64,000 nt of DNA, taken from NCBI RefSeq assembly GCF_030818695.1, contig NZ_JAUTAR010000001.1, forward strand, positions 1,358,501-1,422,500, written 5' to 3'. Both the position numbers and the translations under genes were made by a program. Positions 24,908-33,329 of the stretch are shown here, one piece after another (the stretch's first letter is position 1; each line of letters starts with the position of its first letter). This DNA is from Chryseobacterium sp. SORGH_AS_0447 (GTDB lineage: Bacteria; Bacteroidota; Bacteroidia; Flavobacteriales; Weeksellaceae). The notes under the pieces were generated by a model that had not been told where the DNA came from, made no database searches, and saw only the letters and a program-made list of their open reading frames with translations.

Positions 24908-25552
24908 ATGGAAAACCTGCACGACAAAAGAAAAGTGTATGATAAATCCCAACTTATTGAAAGTGAGATAAAACAAAACCCCATTGAGCAATTTCGGGAT
25001 TGGTTTATGGAAGCCGGTGAAAATCCGAATATTTCAGAGGCCAATGCAATGGCGGTTTCTACCGTAGAGGAAGACGGCTGTCCGCGTACCCGGATGGTTC
25101 TGCTGAAAGCATATACATTCGAAGGATTTATTTTTTACACCAATTATGACAGTAAAAAAGGACGTGCTATTGAGAAAACCCATAAAGCCTGCCTCCATTT
25201 TTTCTGGCCCAGCCTGGAGCGGCAGATTATTATTAAAGCCAGCCTGGAGCGGGTGGCTGAAAATCTGAGTGACGGCTATTTCCATTCCCGGCCGAAGGGA
25301 AGCCAGCTTGGTGCGGTAGTCTCTCCACAGAGCCGTGAGATTCCGAACCGTGAATTTCTGGAAAGTAAGCTGAAGGAGCTGGAAAAGGAATATGAAGACA
25401 TGGAAGTTCCGAGACCTGAAAACTGGGGCGGTTATATCGCAAAACCCTACGAAATAGAATTCTGGCAGGGAAGGCCGAACAGACTCCACGACCGGATTGT
25501 GTATGAATTGCAGGAAGATTTTGACTGGAAAATCTCAAGATTGGCACCTTAG
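24908..25552 (+). CDS. pdxH: Pyridoxamine/pyridoxine 5'-phosphate oxidase
   Basis: A 214-residue FMN enzyme that oxidises PNP or PMP to pyridoxal 5'-phosphate, the cofactor of the aminotransferases upstream. Visible blocks are 'EDGCPRTRMVLLKAY' and 'FIFYTNYDSKKGRAI' (FMN contacts), 'RPKGSQLGAVVSPQS' and the C-terminal 'GRPNRLHDR...SRLAP' (substrate phosphate site). Full length. It is divergent from yqgE over 24 bases and ends at a bidirectional terminator shared with the HU gene. Confidence 0.95.
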   Translation: MENLHDKRKVYDKSQLIESEIKQNPIEQFRDWFMEAGENPNISEANAMAVSTVEEDGCPRTRMVLLKAYTFEGFIFYTNYDSKKGRAIEKTHKACLHFFWPSLERQIIIKASLERVAENLSDGYFHSRPKGSQLGAVVSPQSREIPNREFLESKLKELEKEYEDMEVPRPENWGGYIAKPYEIEFWQGRPNRLHDRIVYELQEDFDWKISRLAP

Positions 25553-25567
25553 ACTTTGGATAAGCAT

Positions 25568-25601
25568 AAAAAAACCTCATCAACTGATGAGGTTTATTTT
25601 T
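25568..25601. terminator. Bidirectional terminator between pdxH and HU gene
   Basis: AAACCTCATC (25572-25581), loop AACT, GATGAGGTTT. T runs on both strands. Confidence 0.9.
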
Positions 25602-25615
25602 GTAATCTTGAATGA

Positions 25616-25927
25616 TTATTTTTTCTTTTTTCCGGCAGCAGGAGCGTTTGCTGAAGCCACAGCAGCTGAAAGATCAGCACCTGCCTTGAATTTAGCAACA
25701 GTTTTTGCTTCGATGTTGATCGGCTTTTTAGTAGCAGGGTTAATTCCTTGTCTTGCTGCTCTCTCAGCTACTGAGAAAGTTCCGAATCCTACCAAAGAAA
25801 CTTTTCCGTCTTTCTTCTTTAGAGTAGTCATTACATTGTTGATGAATGATTCTAAAGCAGCTTTGGCTGCAACTTTAGTGATCCCTGCGTCTTTTGCGAT
25901 TGCGTCGATTAATTCAGACTTGTTCAT
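25616..25927 (-). CDS. HU-family DNA-binding protein
   Basis: A 103-residue histone-like protein of the HU/IHF fold: 'MNKSELIDAIAKDAGITK' start, the 'GKVSLVGFGTFSVAERAARQGINPATKKPI' arm with the minor-groove Pro, and an added Ala/Gly-rich tail ending in four Lys. The tail is longer than in E. coli HU and typical of Bacteroidota. It bends DNA non-specifically and packs the nucleoid. Strong canonical promoter at 25962-25991; monocistronic. Confidence 0.95.
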   Translation of the reverse strand: MNKSELIDAIAKDAGITKVAAKAALESFINNVMTTLKKKDGKVSLVGFGTFSVAERAARQGINPATKKPINIEAKTVAKFKAGADLSAAVASANAPAAGKKKK

Positions 25928-26314
25928 AATTGTTATTATTAAAGTTAGTTCGTTATTAAAGCAAATATAATACTATTTTGTAAATGTGCAATTTTATTGC
26001 TGAAAAATAAATAATTTTTTTGATTTTAAGTAAAATTAATTAAAATATCATAATTTGTAATTTTGCGGAAAATCTACGTTACACGTTACTAAAATCATGC
26101 CAATTGCTTATCTGTATTGACTTTAGTAAATTTGAAAATTTATTTTTAACATTTATTAAATCCTAAATTTAATATCAAGAATTAATGGTTTTCAGGATAT
26201 GGTTGTAAATTCTGTAAGTAAAATCTTCAAAAATTATGTTTATAGAAAATAATGCGCTGTGTATCTGATAGTTTTAAATTCAGTATAAAAGGCGGTTTTA
26301 TAAATTATTATTAA
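25928..26314. other. AT-rich intergenic region between HU and panD
   Basis: No gene. It contains the HU promoter on the minus strand, and on the plus strand two further TAnnTTTG matches (26058-26065 and 26127-26134), with only a seven-codon ORF (26097) between. These may give a long panD leader or a small RNA; nothing else is visible. Confidence 0.4.
25962..25991 (-). promoter_or_regulatory. Canonical Bacteroidota promoter of the HU gene
   Basis: On the minus strand TTG (25989-25991), 19-bp spacer, then TATATTTG (25962-25969); leader of about 35 nt to the ATG. Confidence 0.8.
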
Positions 26315-26322
26315 TAAATTTG
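26315..26322 (+). promoter_or_regulatory. -7 element TAAATTTG four bases from panD ATG
   Basis: TAAATTTG-CACC-ATG, identical in sequence and spacing to that before the 10464 gene; suggests a leaderless transcript. Confidence 0.6.
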
Positions 26323-26326
26323 CACC

Positions 26327-26677
26327 ATGTTAATAGAAGTTTTCAAGTCTAAAATTCACAGGGTGAGAGTTACGGCTTCTGACCTTAATTATATTGGAAG
26401 TATTACCATAGATGAAGAGCTTATTGAAGCGGCAGGACTGGTAGTGGGAGAGCGGGTTTATATCGTAAATGTAAACAACGGAGAACGTTTTGATACGTAT
26501 GTGATAAAAGGAAAAAGAAAATCCGGCGAAGTCTGCCTTAACGGGCCGGCCGCAAGAAAAGTACAGCGGGACGACATCATCATTATCATTGCTTATGCAC
26601 AGATGACCCCTGAAGAAGCACAGGCGTTCCAGCCGAAAATTGTTTTCCCGGACGAAAAAACCAATCTTTTGACGTAA
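26327..26677 (+). CDS. panD: Aspartate 1-decarboxylase
   Basis: A 116-residue proenzyme that makes beta-alanine for pantothenate. The self-cleavage site is visible as Gly24-Ser25 in 'NYIGSITID'; Ser25 becomes the pyruvoyl group. The following '[28 protein letters not shown]' is the usual core, and the C-terminus is normal. The next gene (YbhN-like) starts five bases after the stop, so they share a transcript, although the two have no metabolic link. Confidence 0.95.
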   Translation: MLIEVFKSKIHRVRVTASDLNYIGSITIDEELIEAAGLVVGERVYIVNVNNGERFDTYVIKGKRKSGEVCLNGPAARKVQRDDIIIIIAYAQMTPEEAQAFQPKIVFPDEKTNLLT

Positions 26678-26681
26678 CCGG

Positions 26682-27734
26682 ATGGAAAACAAATCAAAAA
26701 AGCCTTTAAAAACAATCCTTACCATTGTAATCTCGCTTGCTTTTGCAGGCTTTTTTTTATGGTTTGCTCTAAAGGGACTGGATTTTAAGGTTATTCAAAA
26801 ATCTTTAGCCAAGGCAAATTACTGGTGGGTTCTGTTTGCAGCCTGTTTTGGGATTGCTGCTTACTGGTTCCGGGCCATCCGCTGGAACCTGATGCTGGAA
26901 CCGATGGGACACAATATTTCAAACTCCAATTCGCTGTGGTCTATTTCTTTCGGCTACCTGATGAACCTTACCATTCCGAGAAGCGGAGAAATAGCAAGAG
27001 CTACTGCTTTGTACGGGGTTGAAAAAGTGCCGGTAGATAAATCTATAGGAACAATTATTTTGGAAAGAGTTGTAGATTTAGCATGTATGTTTATTGTTTT
27101 GGGACTAACTCTAGTTTTTAAGTTTGATACTATTATTTCTTTTTGGAAATATATTGAAAAGGAATTTTTTAAGAAGATCGAAAATTTTATTTTTTACGGC
27201 TATATATTTATTGCCTTCTTTATAATTTTCTTAATTATTTTCATTGTATTTAGAAATAAATTAAAAAATAATAACCTTTATAAAAAAGTCATAGGAGTTA
27301 TACTGGGAATTATTGAAGGTTTAAAAACAATTTTTAAATTAAAACAGAAAGGAAAGTTTATCCTTTATACCATAGGCATCTGGGTTTCCTATTATTTTGC
27401 AGCTTACCTGGTCTGCTTTGCTTTACCGGAAACTTCCGGTTTTACCTTTGATGACGGGTTTTTGATCCTGGTCGTAGGGACTTTCGGAATGATTATTCCG
27501 GCAAGTGGCGGGATCGGAGCTTTCAACCTGGCGATGAAGTACGGTTTTATGGCTTTGTTTATCTCCATGGGAAAAAGCGGTGAGCTGGGTGGCGAAGTGG
27601 GATTAACCTATTCTTTTATTTCCCTGCCTTTACAGATTGTAATTATGCTGGTAATGGGGCTTATTTCCATTCCGATGCTGGCCCGGGCCAGAAACCGGTT
27701 GACCGAACATTCAGTATCAGAATCATCATATTAA
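26682..27734 (+). CDS. YbhN/UPF0104-type lysylphosphatidylglycerol-synthase transmembrane protein
   Basis: A 350-residue polytopic inner-membrane protein of the LPG_synthase_TM/UPF0104 family, with about eight hydrophobic segments. The family signatures 'WWVLFAACFGIAAYWFRAIRWNLML' and 'IPRSGEIARATALYG' near the N-terminus and 'IPASGGIGAFNLAM' near 275 are present. MprF-related flippase domains belong here, and in Bacteroidota such proteins are often lone genes, so a lipid-flipping role is likely but not shown. The central third (about 27080-27360) is noticeably richer in A/T than its ends. It is co-transcribed with panD. Confidence 0.85.
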   Translation: MENKSKKPLKTILTIVISLAFAGFFLWFALKGLDFKVIQKSLAKANYWWVLFAACFGIAAYWFRAIRWNLMLEPMGHNISNSNSLWSISFGYLMNLTIPRSGEIARATALYGVEKVPVDKSIGTIILERVVDLACMFIVLGLTLVFKFDTIISFWKYIEKEFFKKIENFIFYGYIFIAFFIIFLIIFIVFRNKLKNNNLYKKVIGVILGIIEGLKTIFKLKQKGKFILYTIGIWVSYYFAAYLVCFALPETSGFTFDDGFLILVVGTFGMIIPASGGIGAFNLAMKYGFMALFISMGKSGELGGEVGLTYSFISLPLQIVIMLVMGLISIPMLARARNRLTEHSVSESSY

Positions 27735-27744
27735 ATAGAGATTA

Positions 27745-27785
27745 AAAGGCTGGAAGAGGGAAGAAGGATGCTGGATGTTCACTTG
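27745..27785 (+). repeat. Dispersed purine-rich intergenic repeat (GCTGGAAGAGGGAAG type)
   Basis: Reads GCTGGAAGAGGGAAGAAGG, then ATGCTGGATGTT. A near copy stands at 53290-53322, and inverted versions at 53492-53530. Confidence 0.5.
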
Positions 27786-27900
27786 ATGAACGTATGACTA
27801 ACGGTCTTATCTATCAAATGTCTGATTACCTTCTTTTGTTAATTTAGATGTCTTTTAAGTTGTTTAAAATCAATTAAATATTGTAAAATTTACCACAATA

Positions 27901-27928
27901 TAAAATCCGGCATTTGCGCCGGATTTTT
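27901..27928. terminator. Hairpin terminator between convergent genes
   Basis: AAATCCGGC pairs with GCCGGATTT, followed by T on the plus strand. Confidence 0.75.
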
Positions 27929-28510
27929 TTAGATCTGACGATAAAAGGTTTTGACCTGTTCCTTCCATAGGTCCACACTTTCCGCAGTGGCCCGGTCTGC
28001 CCGGTCAAAAAAGAGATGCTGGATAACATCGAAACCGCAGTATGAAAAAATACCGTCATCTGAGGTCAGCTGGAGTGCTTTATCCATACCGGTCTGTGTA
28101 TATTCCTCATGGGATTTGCCGTGGGTGTTGATGATAGCAGCCTTCTTTCCTTTCAAAAGTCCCTTCTGAATTCCCTGATCGTACCGGTAGGCAAAACCGT
28201 AGGTAAAAACCCGGTCGATATATCCTTTCATTACGGCCGGCATTCCGGTCCACCAGATCGGATAGATAAAAGTAATGCATTCTGCCCGGGAAATATATTC
28301 CTGTTCTTTCTTAATGTCCTCCGCAAGAGTTCCTGCACGCTGATCCTGAAGATCTTTTAAAGAGAGAACGGGATTAAATTGCATCGTGTTGAGATCCCGG
28401 ATGATGAGTTCATGATTTCCGTCTTCCTTTATCGTATCGGTAACCGTTTTTAAAATCTGATGATTAAGGCTTTTCTCATTAGGATGGGCATAAATAATTA
28501 AATGTCTCAT
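27929..28510 (-). CDS. NAD(P)H-dependent oxidoreductase, flavodoxin-like (quinone-reductase type)
   Basis: A 193-residue flavoprotein of the Flavodoxin_2/NQO family. 'LIIYAHPNEKSLNHQIL' at the start is the flavin phosphate loop, and 'FIYPIWWTGMPAVMKGYIDRVF' with the tandem Trp is the family signature. It reduces quinones or related electrophiles with two electrons. It lies 73 bases downstream of an AraC-type regulator on the same strand; a regulator/target pair is plausible. Monocistronic end at a hairpin. Confidence 0.9.
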   Translation of the reverse strand: MRHLIIYAHPNEKSLNHQILKTVTDTIKEDGNHELIIRDLNTMQFNPVLSLKDLQDQRAGTLAEDIKKEQEYISRAECITFIYPIWWTGMPAVMKGYIDRVFTYGFAYRYDQGIQKGLLKGKKAAIINTHGKSHEEYTQTGMDKALQLTSDDGIFSYCGFDVIQHLFFDRADRATAESVDLWKEQVKTFYRQI

Positions 28511-28583
28511 TGTTTTTGTTTAAATTAATAAGACAAAATTACCCTCTGCCGGAATGAAAAAATTGTATGAAAACGAAATCAGT

Positions 28584-29408
28584 TTATCCTGAAACGGGAT
28601 TACAGATGCTCTTCTGAAACTTTACATAGCACGAAGGCGTCATCCCGAGAAAGTGCTTAAAATCACGGATGAGCTGGCTCTGGTCGTAATAGCCACATGA
28701 ATCGATTATATAAAACCAATCGGTTTTCCGTTCGTTATCTGCTTCTTTTTCAATTATTTTAATCGCTTTGAGAAAACGCTGATAGCGGTGAATCTCCTTT
28801 GCCGAATATCCTAGCCTGTTTTTATAATGTAGCTGAACGTTTCTTTCCGTCTGTCCTGTAATTCCGGCAGCTGTTTTAACGGGGTCGAAAGCTCCTTGTG
28901 AAAGGTCACCCAAAAGAGCATCCAGTGTATTTTGGTCCTGTAAATAAGGTTTACAGAATTCAAGCAGGTAACGGGATTTTTCGTCAGTAGAAGAAAGCTG
29001 GGAAAGTTTTTGCCAGACGTCTGTGAAACAGTTGTCAGGAACAAGACCATCAGGATCGGAACCAGTAGCATGCGATCCTGCCAGCGATTTTCCAAAAAAA
29101 CGATAGAAAGCATCTCCTTTGAAATTCACTGCCAAAAAAGAAGTTCCGGGAGGAAGGGAATAGTCAAAGGCTTTTTTTACGGGGCCGATAACAAGGCACT
29201 GCCGGATTTTTACCGATGCTTGCGGCGTTGTCATGGTGATTTCTCCTCCGAAACAGAAAAGCAGGATCATCCGGTAATGGGGAAGCAGTATTTTTACAAC
29301 CGGAAATGACGATCGGTTTTCGGCATAGTAAAAATGGGAAAACACCTCTTCAAACTCCAAAGGAACCTGAATAGTATACTGATTATATTCCGGATCTGAA
29401 TTTTTCAA
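28584..29408 (-). CDS. AraC-family transcriptional regulator
   Basis: A 274-residue regulator. The first about 150 residues form a cupin-like sensing domain ('RMILLFCFGGEITMTTPQ', DUF6597-like). The C-terminal part holds two helix-turn-helix units, about 170-213 ('TAAGITGQTERNVQLHYKNRLG') and 225-262 ('DSCGYYDQSQLIRDFKHFLGMTPSCYV'); the second has the conserved 'GYYDQSQLIRDFK' of AraC proteins. The likely target is the adjacent quinone-reductase-type gene (27929), transcribed in the same direction and separated by 73 bases. Ligand unknown. Confidence 0.9.
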   Translation of the reverse strand: MKNSDPEYNQYTIQVPLEFEEVFSHFYYAENRSSFPVVKILLPHYRMILLFCFGGEITMTTPQASVKIRQCLVIGPVKKAFDYSLPPGTSFLAVNFKGDAFYRFFGKSLAGSHATGSDPDGLVPDNCFTDVWQKLSQLSSTDEKSRYLLEFCKPYLQDQNTLDALLGDLSQGAFDPVKTAAGITGQTERNVQLHYKNRLGYSAKEIHRYQRFLKAIKIIEKEADNERKTDWFYIIDSCGYYDQSQLIRDFKHFLGMTPSCYVKFQKSICNPVSG

Positions 29409-29600
29409 AACATTTATTTTAAAAATCTGCGAAAGGCAAATGCCGTTTTAAAGCCGATTAAACGCAATAGTTATGCTTTTACAATGTCAGCTTTTTAATT
29501 ATGTGCCCAATATTTTGCAATTTACATAATAATTTATGAGGATTTCATTTGGAAAATTCCCGAATGAGTTTTAATTTAGAGAGAACAACACATCATTATT

Positions 29601-30176
29601 ATGGCAATTAATTTACAGAAAGGTCAGCGGATCGAATTAGGATTTACCAAAATGACGATCGGTCTTGGGTGGGATCCGAATGAAGGGATGGGATATGATT
29701 TCGACCTGGATGCTTCAGCAATTATGATCGATGCCGACCGGAAACTGGTCAGTGAGGAATACTTCATTTTTTATAATAACCTGAATTCGCCCGACGGCGC
29801 TCTTACGCACACCGGCGACGATCCGAGCGGGAAAAACAGTGACGGTGATGATGATGAAGCCATTGTCGTGGATCTGGAAAAAGTAGATCCCAGGGTAGAA
29901 GAGATCCTTTTTGTAGTAACGATTGAGGATTTTGAAAGAAGAAAGCAGAATTTCGGGCAGGTAAGGAATTCCTATATCCGCATTATCGACAATATGACGC
30001 ATCAGGAAATTGCAAAATATGAGCTGGACGAAGATTTCTCCATAGAAACGGGAATTGAGTTCGGAAGGTTGTACAAGCGCAGCGGAAGCTGGAAATTTGA
30101 AGCGTCAGGAATCGGCTACCGTGCAGATCTCGGCTTTTTCCTGGAAAAATATTACAAAGGACAAATCATAAAATAG
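29601..30176 (+). CDS. TerD-family protein
   Basis: A 191-residue TerD/TerE-family protein. Calcium-binding acidic runs are visible: 'YDFDLDASAIMID' near 32-44, and 'GKNSDGDDDEAIVVDL' near 77-92. TerD proteins are small beta-sandwich Ca2+-binding proteins of the tellurite/phage-resistance ter systems, thought to sit at the membrane in large complexes. The next gene is a paralogue starting one base after the stop. No other ter gene (TerC, TerB, TerY, TelA) lies within the window. Confidence 0.9.
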   Translation: MAINLQKGQRIELGFTKMTIGLGWDPNEGMGYDFDLDASAIMIDADRKLVSEEYFIFYNNLNSPDGALTHTGDDPSGKNSDGDDDEAIVVDLEKVDPRVEEILFVVTIEDFERRKQNFGQVRNSYIRIIDNMTHQEIAKYELDEDFSIETGIEFGRLYKRSGSWKFEASGIGYRADLGFFLEKYYKGQIIK

Positions 30177-30177
30177 T

Positions 30178-30849
30178 ATGGCGATCAATTTACAAAAAGG
30201 ACAGACCATCAATCTCCGCAAGAGCGAAAGCGGGAATGAAATGTACGATCTTTCATCCGTAACCATCGGCCTTGGCTGGGACGTACGCAAATGCGGTGGT
30301 TTCTTCAGCCGTTTGTTTGGCATCAATAACGGACCGGAATATGATCTGGATGCCATTGCCTTTCTTCTGGATGCCAACGGAAAGGTTGCCAACATGGGGA
30401 AAACCTGTCCTGCAGGCAATGGAAAAGAAATTGTTTTATATAAAGGCGATGTGGTTTATTTTAACTCCATGCGTCATCCGAGCGGAAAGATCTGGCTTAC
30501 CGGCGACAACAGAACCGGAGCAGGAGATGGGGATGATGAGCAGATTGTCGTAAAACTTGACGAACTCGACGAGCGGTATCAGAAAATCCTTTTCGTTGTT
30601 TCCATTTACCAGGGACTTGTTCACCGGCAGCATTTCGGAATGATCGAAAATGCTTTCATCCGGGCAGTAGATGCCAGAGGAAAGGAAATTACCAAATTCA
30701 GCCTTTCCGGTGACGACAGCATGAACGGCATGTGTTCCATGGTTTTTGCAGAAGCCTACCGCCACAACGGCGACTGGAAATTCCGCGCCATCGGTGAACC
30801 ACACCGGACGGATAACTTTATCGATGTACTGGTACCGTATACTTATTAA
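30178..30849 (+). CDS. TerD-family protein (second, longer copy)
   Basis: A 223-residue TerD-family paralogue of the preceding gene with the same order of blocks: 'INLRKSESGNEMYDLSSVTIGLGWD' start, 'EYDLDAIAFLLD' calcium site, 'GAGDGDDEQIVVKLDEL' second acidic run and 'GDWKFRAIGEP' end. It differs by an insert 'KCGGFFSRLFGI' at about 40 and ends without a long tail. The one-base gap makes it translationally coupled to the first copy. Such TerD pairs are linked to stress and phage defence, but the function of an isolated pair is unknown. Confidence 0.9.
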   Translation: MAINLQKGQTINLRKSESGNEMYDLSSVTIGLGWDVRKCGGFFSRLFGINNGPEYDLDAIAFLLDANGKVANMGKTCPAGNGKEIVLYKGDVVYFNSMRHPSGKIWLTGDNRTGAGDGDDEQIVVKLDELDERYQKILFVVSIYQGLVHRQHFGMIENAFIRAVDARGKEITKFSLSGDDSMNGMCSMVFAEAYRHNGDWKFRAIGEPHRTDNFIDVLVPYTY

Positions 30850-30883
30850 AAAGTATGCTGGTAAAGCATTTATACTTTGTTTA

Positions 30884-31348
30884 TTATAATGCTAAAATTA
30901 AAACAAGAGATATTATTAAAATTGTAATTACAACCAGACTTGTACCTCCTTTTTTAGCGACATAACTATTCTGGTTTTCAAAATCAGGATACTTTTTTTT
31001 GGCTTTACCGATTGTTCTTATTGCTTTTTTCAGATATAAAATATTTCCTGAAAATCCTGTGGTAATTAAAAACAGTACAGTAATACAAAAACTAAAAATA
31101 ACAGTTCTTTCCTCACCAATCAGTCTTTTAAGAAGTAAATTTTCAAATAAACTCTCTAAGGAAATAAATGAATAAATAATTATAACTTCAATATACATTT
31201 TTCTGTAAAGAAACCAGAATATTCCAAAGATTAATGTGGCATAATTAAAAGTAAACTTTTTGCCTTGGTTGTATTTGTCTAGTGTCTCAAGATAATAATC
31301 ATCTCTTTTCTGAAAGAAGCTTTTATAAAGTTCAATATCGTTTTTCAT
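30884..31348 (-). CDS. DUF2628-like membrane protein
   Basis: A 154-residue protein with a cytosolic N-terminal 30 residues and about three to four hydrophobic segments (35-55, 60-75, 85-110, 133-154). The phrase 'FNYATLIFGIFWFLYRKMY' is typical of DUF2628-type proteins. The role is unknown. It lies 21 bases downstream of the exonuclease and may share its transcript. Confidence 0.6.
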   Translation of the reverse strand: MKNDIELYKSFFQKRDDYYLETLDKYNQGKKFTFNYATLIFGIFWFLYRKMYIEVIIIYSFISLESLFENLLLKRLIGEERTVIFSFCITVLFLITTGFSGNILYLKKAIRTIGKAKKKYPDFENQNSYVAKKGGTSLVVITILIISLVLILAL

Positions 31349-31369
31349 AGTTATTGTTTAAATAGTAAA

Positions 31370-31891
31370 TTACTTCAGCGCGATTTTCAGTCCCATTTCG
31401 TTTTTCATCTGCAATAAAACTTCCGCATTTCCACGTGCGTCATCTACCGGATGATGGGTGTGCGCCGTTTTTCTCAAATGCTTCCATTGGGCAAAAGTAT
31501 CTTTTTCCAGTCCGCAATACAGGTCGGCCAGCCTTCGTGATGAAAACCCGAATGGATTTCTTCCGATGAAGTGATGGAAATACCAGCAGATGAACATCCA
31601 GTCAAAGCCATTGTTGTCGCTGATGAAAACAGGTCTTCCTTTTGAATTCTCCTTAATCCATTCCTCGAATCTCAGCATAACTTCTTCAGGGTCTTCAAAA
31701 CTTAGGGTTTCTTCCCTTGTAAAGCCTGAAACCGCCAGTGCATCGGCATTGAAGCTTCCGTATATCGGCTTTAGCTTTCCGTAGAATGTTTTGTCGAGAT
31801 TTTCATCTACCAGTACCGCTCCGAAACAGATCATTGAAAAATCCCCGGGAATCGGACCGTCCGATTCTATATCGACCATGATGTAGCTCAT
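31370..31891 (-). CDS. DnaQ-like 3'-5' exonuclease/exoribonuclease
   Basis: A 173-residue small DEDDh nuclease. The first motif is 'IMVDIESDG' (D7, E9); the second Asp is in 'ISDNNGFDW', and the third block is 'HHPVDDARGNAE', which carries the His-x4-Asp. The absence of any extra domain and the size fit the ExoX/oligoribonuclease-like exonucleases with an unknown substrate. It is followed by the DUF2628-like gene and preceded by tyrS (63 bases). Confidence 0.85.
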   Translation of the reverse strand: MSYIMVDIESDGPIPGDFSMICFGAVLVDENLDKTFYGKLKPIYGSFNADALAVSGFTREETLSFEDPEEVMLRFEEWIKENSKGRPVFISDNNGFDWMFICWYFHHFIGRNPFGFSSRRLADLYCGLEKDTFAQWKHLRKTAHTHHPVDDARGNAEVLLQMKNEMGLKIALK

Positions 31892-31954
31892 ATTTTGTGT
31901 TTTTAATTTTTAACCTGACGAATATATCAAAAAATTACTTGTAAAGTCCGGTAT

Positions 31955-33151
31955 TTACAAAAGTTCAAAAAAACTTCTTTTTCCGATTTTTATTTTCTTT
32001 CCCACTATCAATTCAATTTCTTCATCAGGATCGGTTAATTTTTCATTATTCACCTGAACGCCGCCGTTTAGGATCAGTCTCCGGATAAAAGATTTGCTCT
32101 CATTATTTTTGAGCTGATGACATAGTACCGCTAAAGTCATGGGGCGGTGATGATGAAGTGAACTGATAAGGACCGGTTCGAAAACCTTTTCGTCAAAATT
32201 CTTATTCTGGAACTGATTCATAAAAAACTGCTCGGCCTGCTCCGCCGATTCTTCATTATGGTATTGTGCAATTATATTCCGGGCAATCCGTTTTTTGATG
32301 TTCATGGGATTCTCTCCGTTTTGGGCCGAAAGCTTTATGTTTTCTTTTTCTATAGGGGGAAAATCGGTCGTTAAATCAATGAATTCATCAATTAAAGAAT
32401 CCGGGATAGACATTGTTTTTCCAAACATTTCGTGAGGTCCGTCCGTCAGTCCAATTGTGTTGTTTAACGATTTGCTCATTTTTTCTTTTCCTTCCAGCCC
32501 CTTCAGCAATGGCATGCACATGACGATCTGTGGCGGATTTCCGTGGCTTTCCTGCAGCTGTCTTCCCATCGTGCAGTTGAAAAGCTGGTCGGTTCCGCCC
32601 ATTTCGATGTCGCTTCCGATCTGTACCGAATCGAATCCCTGTAAAATCGGGTATACCAGCTCATGCATAGCGATCGGCGTATTTTCGGTAAATCTTTTAT
32701 TGAAATCATTCCGGTGCATCAGCTGGGCAACCGTTACTTTAGACATCAGCTGGATGACCTCCGAAAACGGCAGCGCATCCAGCCAGTCGGAATTAAAAAC
32801 AATTTTTGATTTTTCTACATCGATCACTTTGGAAAGCTGTCGGATGTAGGTTTCTGCATTGTGCTTTACTTCTTCGGCAGTGAGGGGTTTCCGGGCTTTG
32901 TTTTTACCGGTCGGATCACCGATTCTTGCGGTAAAGCTTCCCACGACGATCACCACCTGGTGCCCCAGTTCCTGAAACTGCCTCAGTTTTTTCAGGACAA
33001 CGGCGTGACCTAAGTGCAGGTCGGGAGCTGTGGGATCAAAGCCAAGTTTGATAATGAGCTTTCTGTTTTCTTTCTCGGCCTGTCGCAGTTTTTCTTCCAG
33101 ACCGTTTTTCGGCAGAATAATTTCTGCATTTTCTTGTAATGTACGAATCAT
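31955..33151 (-). CDS. tyrS: Tyrosyl-tRNA synthetase
   Basis: A 398-residue class I synthetase that charges tRNA-Tyr. HLGH (H46-H49) stands for the HIGH motif, and KMSKS is at K224-S228; tyrosine-binding blocks such as 'GFDPTAPDLHLGH' and 'YPILQGFDSVQIGSDIEMGGTDQ' are complete. A C-terminal S4 domain (about 335-398) reads the tRNA. The initial ATG is at 33149-33151. It is preceded by a terminator-like hairpin, a 28-codon Tyr-rich ORF and a promoter element (33177-33337), which together look like an attenuator. Transcription otherwise continues into the exonuclease gene. Confidence 0.95.
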   Translation of the reverse strand: MIRTLQENAEIILPKNGLEEKLRQAEKENRKLIIKLGFDPTAPDLHLGHAVVLKKLRQFQELGHQVVIVVGSFTARIGDPTGKNKARKPLTAEEVKHNAETYIRQLSKVIDVEKSKIVFNSDWLDALPFSEVIQLMSKVTVAQLMHRNDFNKRFTENTPIAMHELVYPILQGFDSVQIGSDIEMGGTDQLFNCTMGRQLQESHGNPPQIVMCMPLLKGLEGKEKMSKSLNNTIGLTDGPHEMFGKTMSIPDSLIDEFIDLTTDFPPIEKENIKLSAQNGENPMNIKKRIARNIIAQYHNEESAEQAEQFFMNQFQNKNFDEKVFEPVLISSLHHHRPMTLAVLCHQLKNNESKSFIRRLILNGGVQVNNEKLTDPDEEIELIVGKKIKIGKRSFFELL

Positions 33152-33176
33152 TTTTTTTGAATTTTAAACATGAAGA

Positions 33177-33272
33177 AACCCGGACGAAAAGGTCCGGGTT
33201 CTCTATTATTTTAGTTGAATTTTTTACTGAAATAAATCTACAGAAGCTTTCCCGAACAATAATAGGCCGGGT
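33177..33272 (-). promoter_or_regulatory. Putative tyrS attenuator hairpins
   Basis: Four segments on the minus strand: 1 = ACCCGG (33267-33272) inside the Tyr codons; 2 = TTCGGG (33251-33256); 3 = AACCCGGAC (33192-33200); 4 = GTCCGGGTT (33177-33185). Segment 3 pairs perfectly with 4 (terminator-like, weak U run TTTCTTC after it). Segment 2 can pair with 1 or with 3. Confidence 0.6.
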
Positions 33273-33324
33273 AATAATAATTGCTGAAAAAAGGCAATCG
33301 TAAGATGTAGTTAAGTTGCTTCAT
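33238..33324 (-). CDS. Tyr-rich leader peptide of tyrS (28 codons)
   Basis: An ORF of 28 codons and TAG, too short for normal gene finders. The product MKQLNYILRLPFFSNYYYPA continues with YYCSGKLL: six Tyr of 28, five of them in a span of seven residues (YYYPAYY). Its ATG is five bases after the -7 element TATATTTG, and its stop lies 86 bases before the tyrS ATG. As tyrosine codons immediately precede hairpin segments that can form either a terminator or an antiterminator, it is likely a ribosome-stalling sensor for charged tRNA-Tyr. No homologue could be searched. Confidence 0.65.
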   Translation of the reverse strand: MKQLNYILRLPFFSNYYYPAYYCSGKLL

Positions 33325-33329
33325 TGCTG

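Noticed and set aside
26097..26120. Seven-codon ORF upstream of panD, as a possible leader peptide.
   Set aside because: Too short, without a hairpin or codon bias for an amino acid linked to panD.
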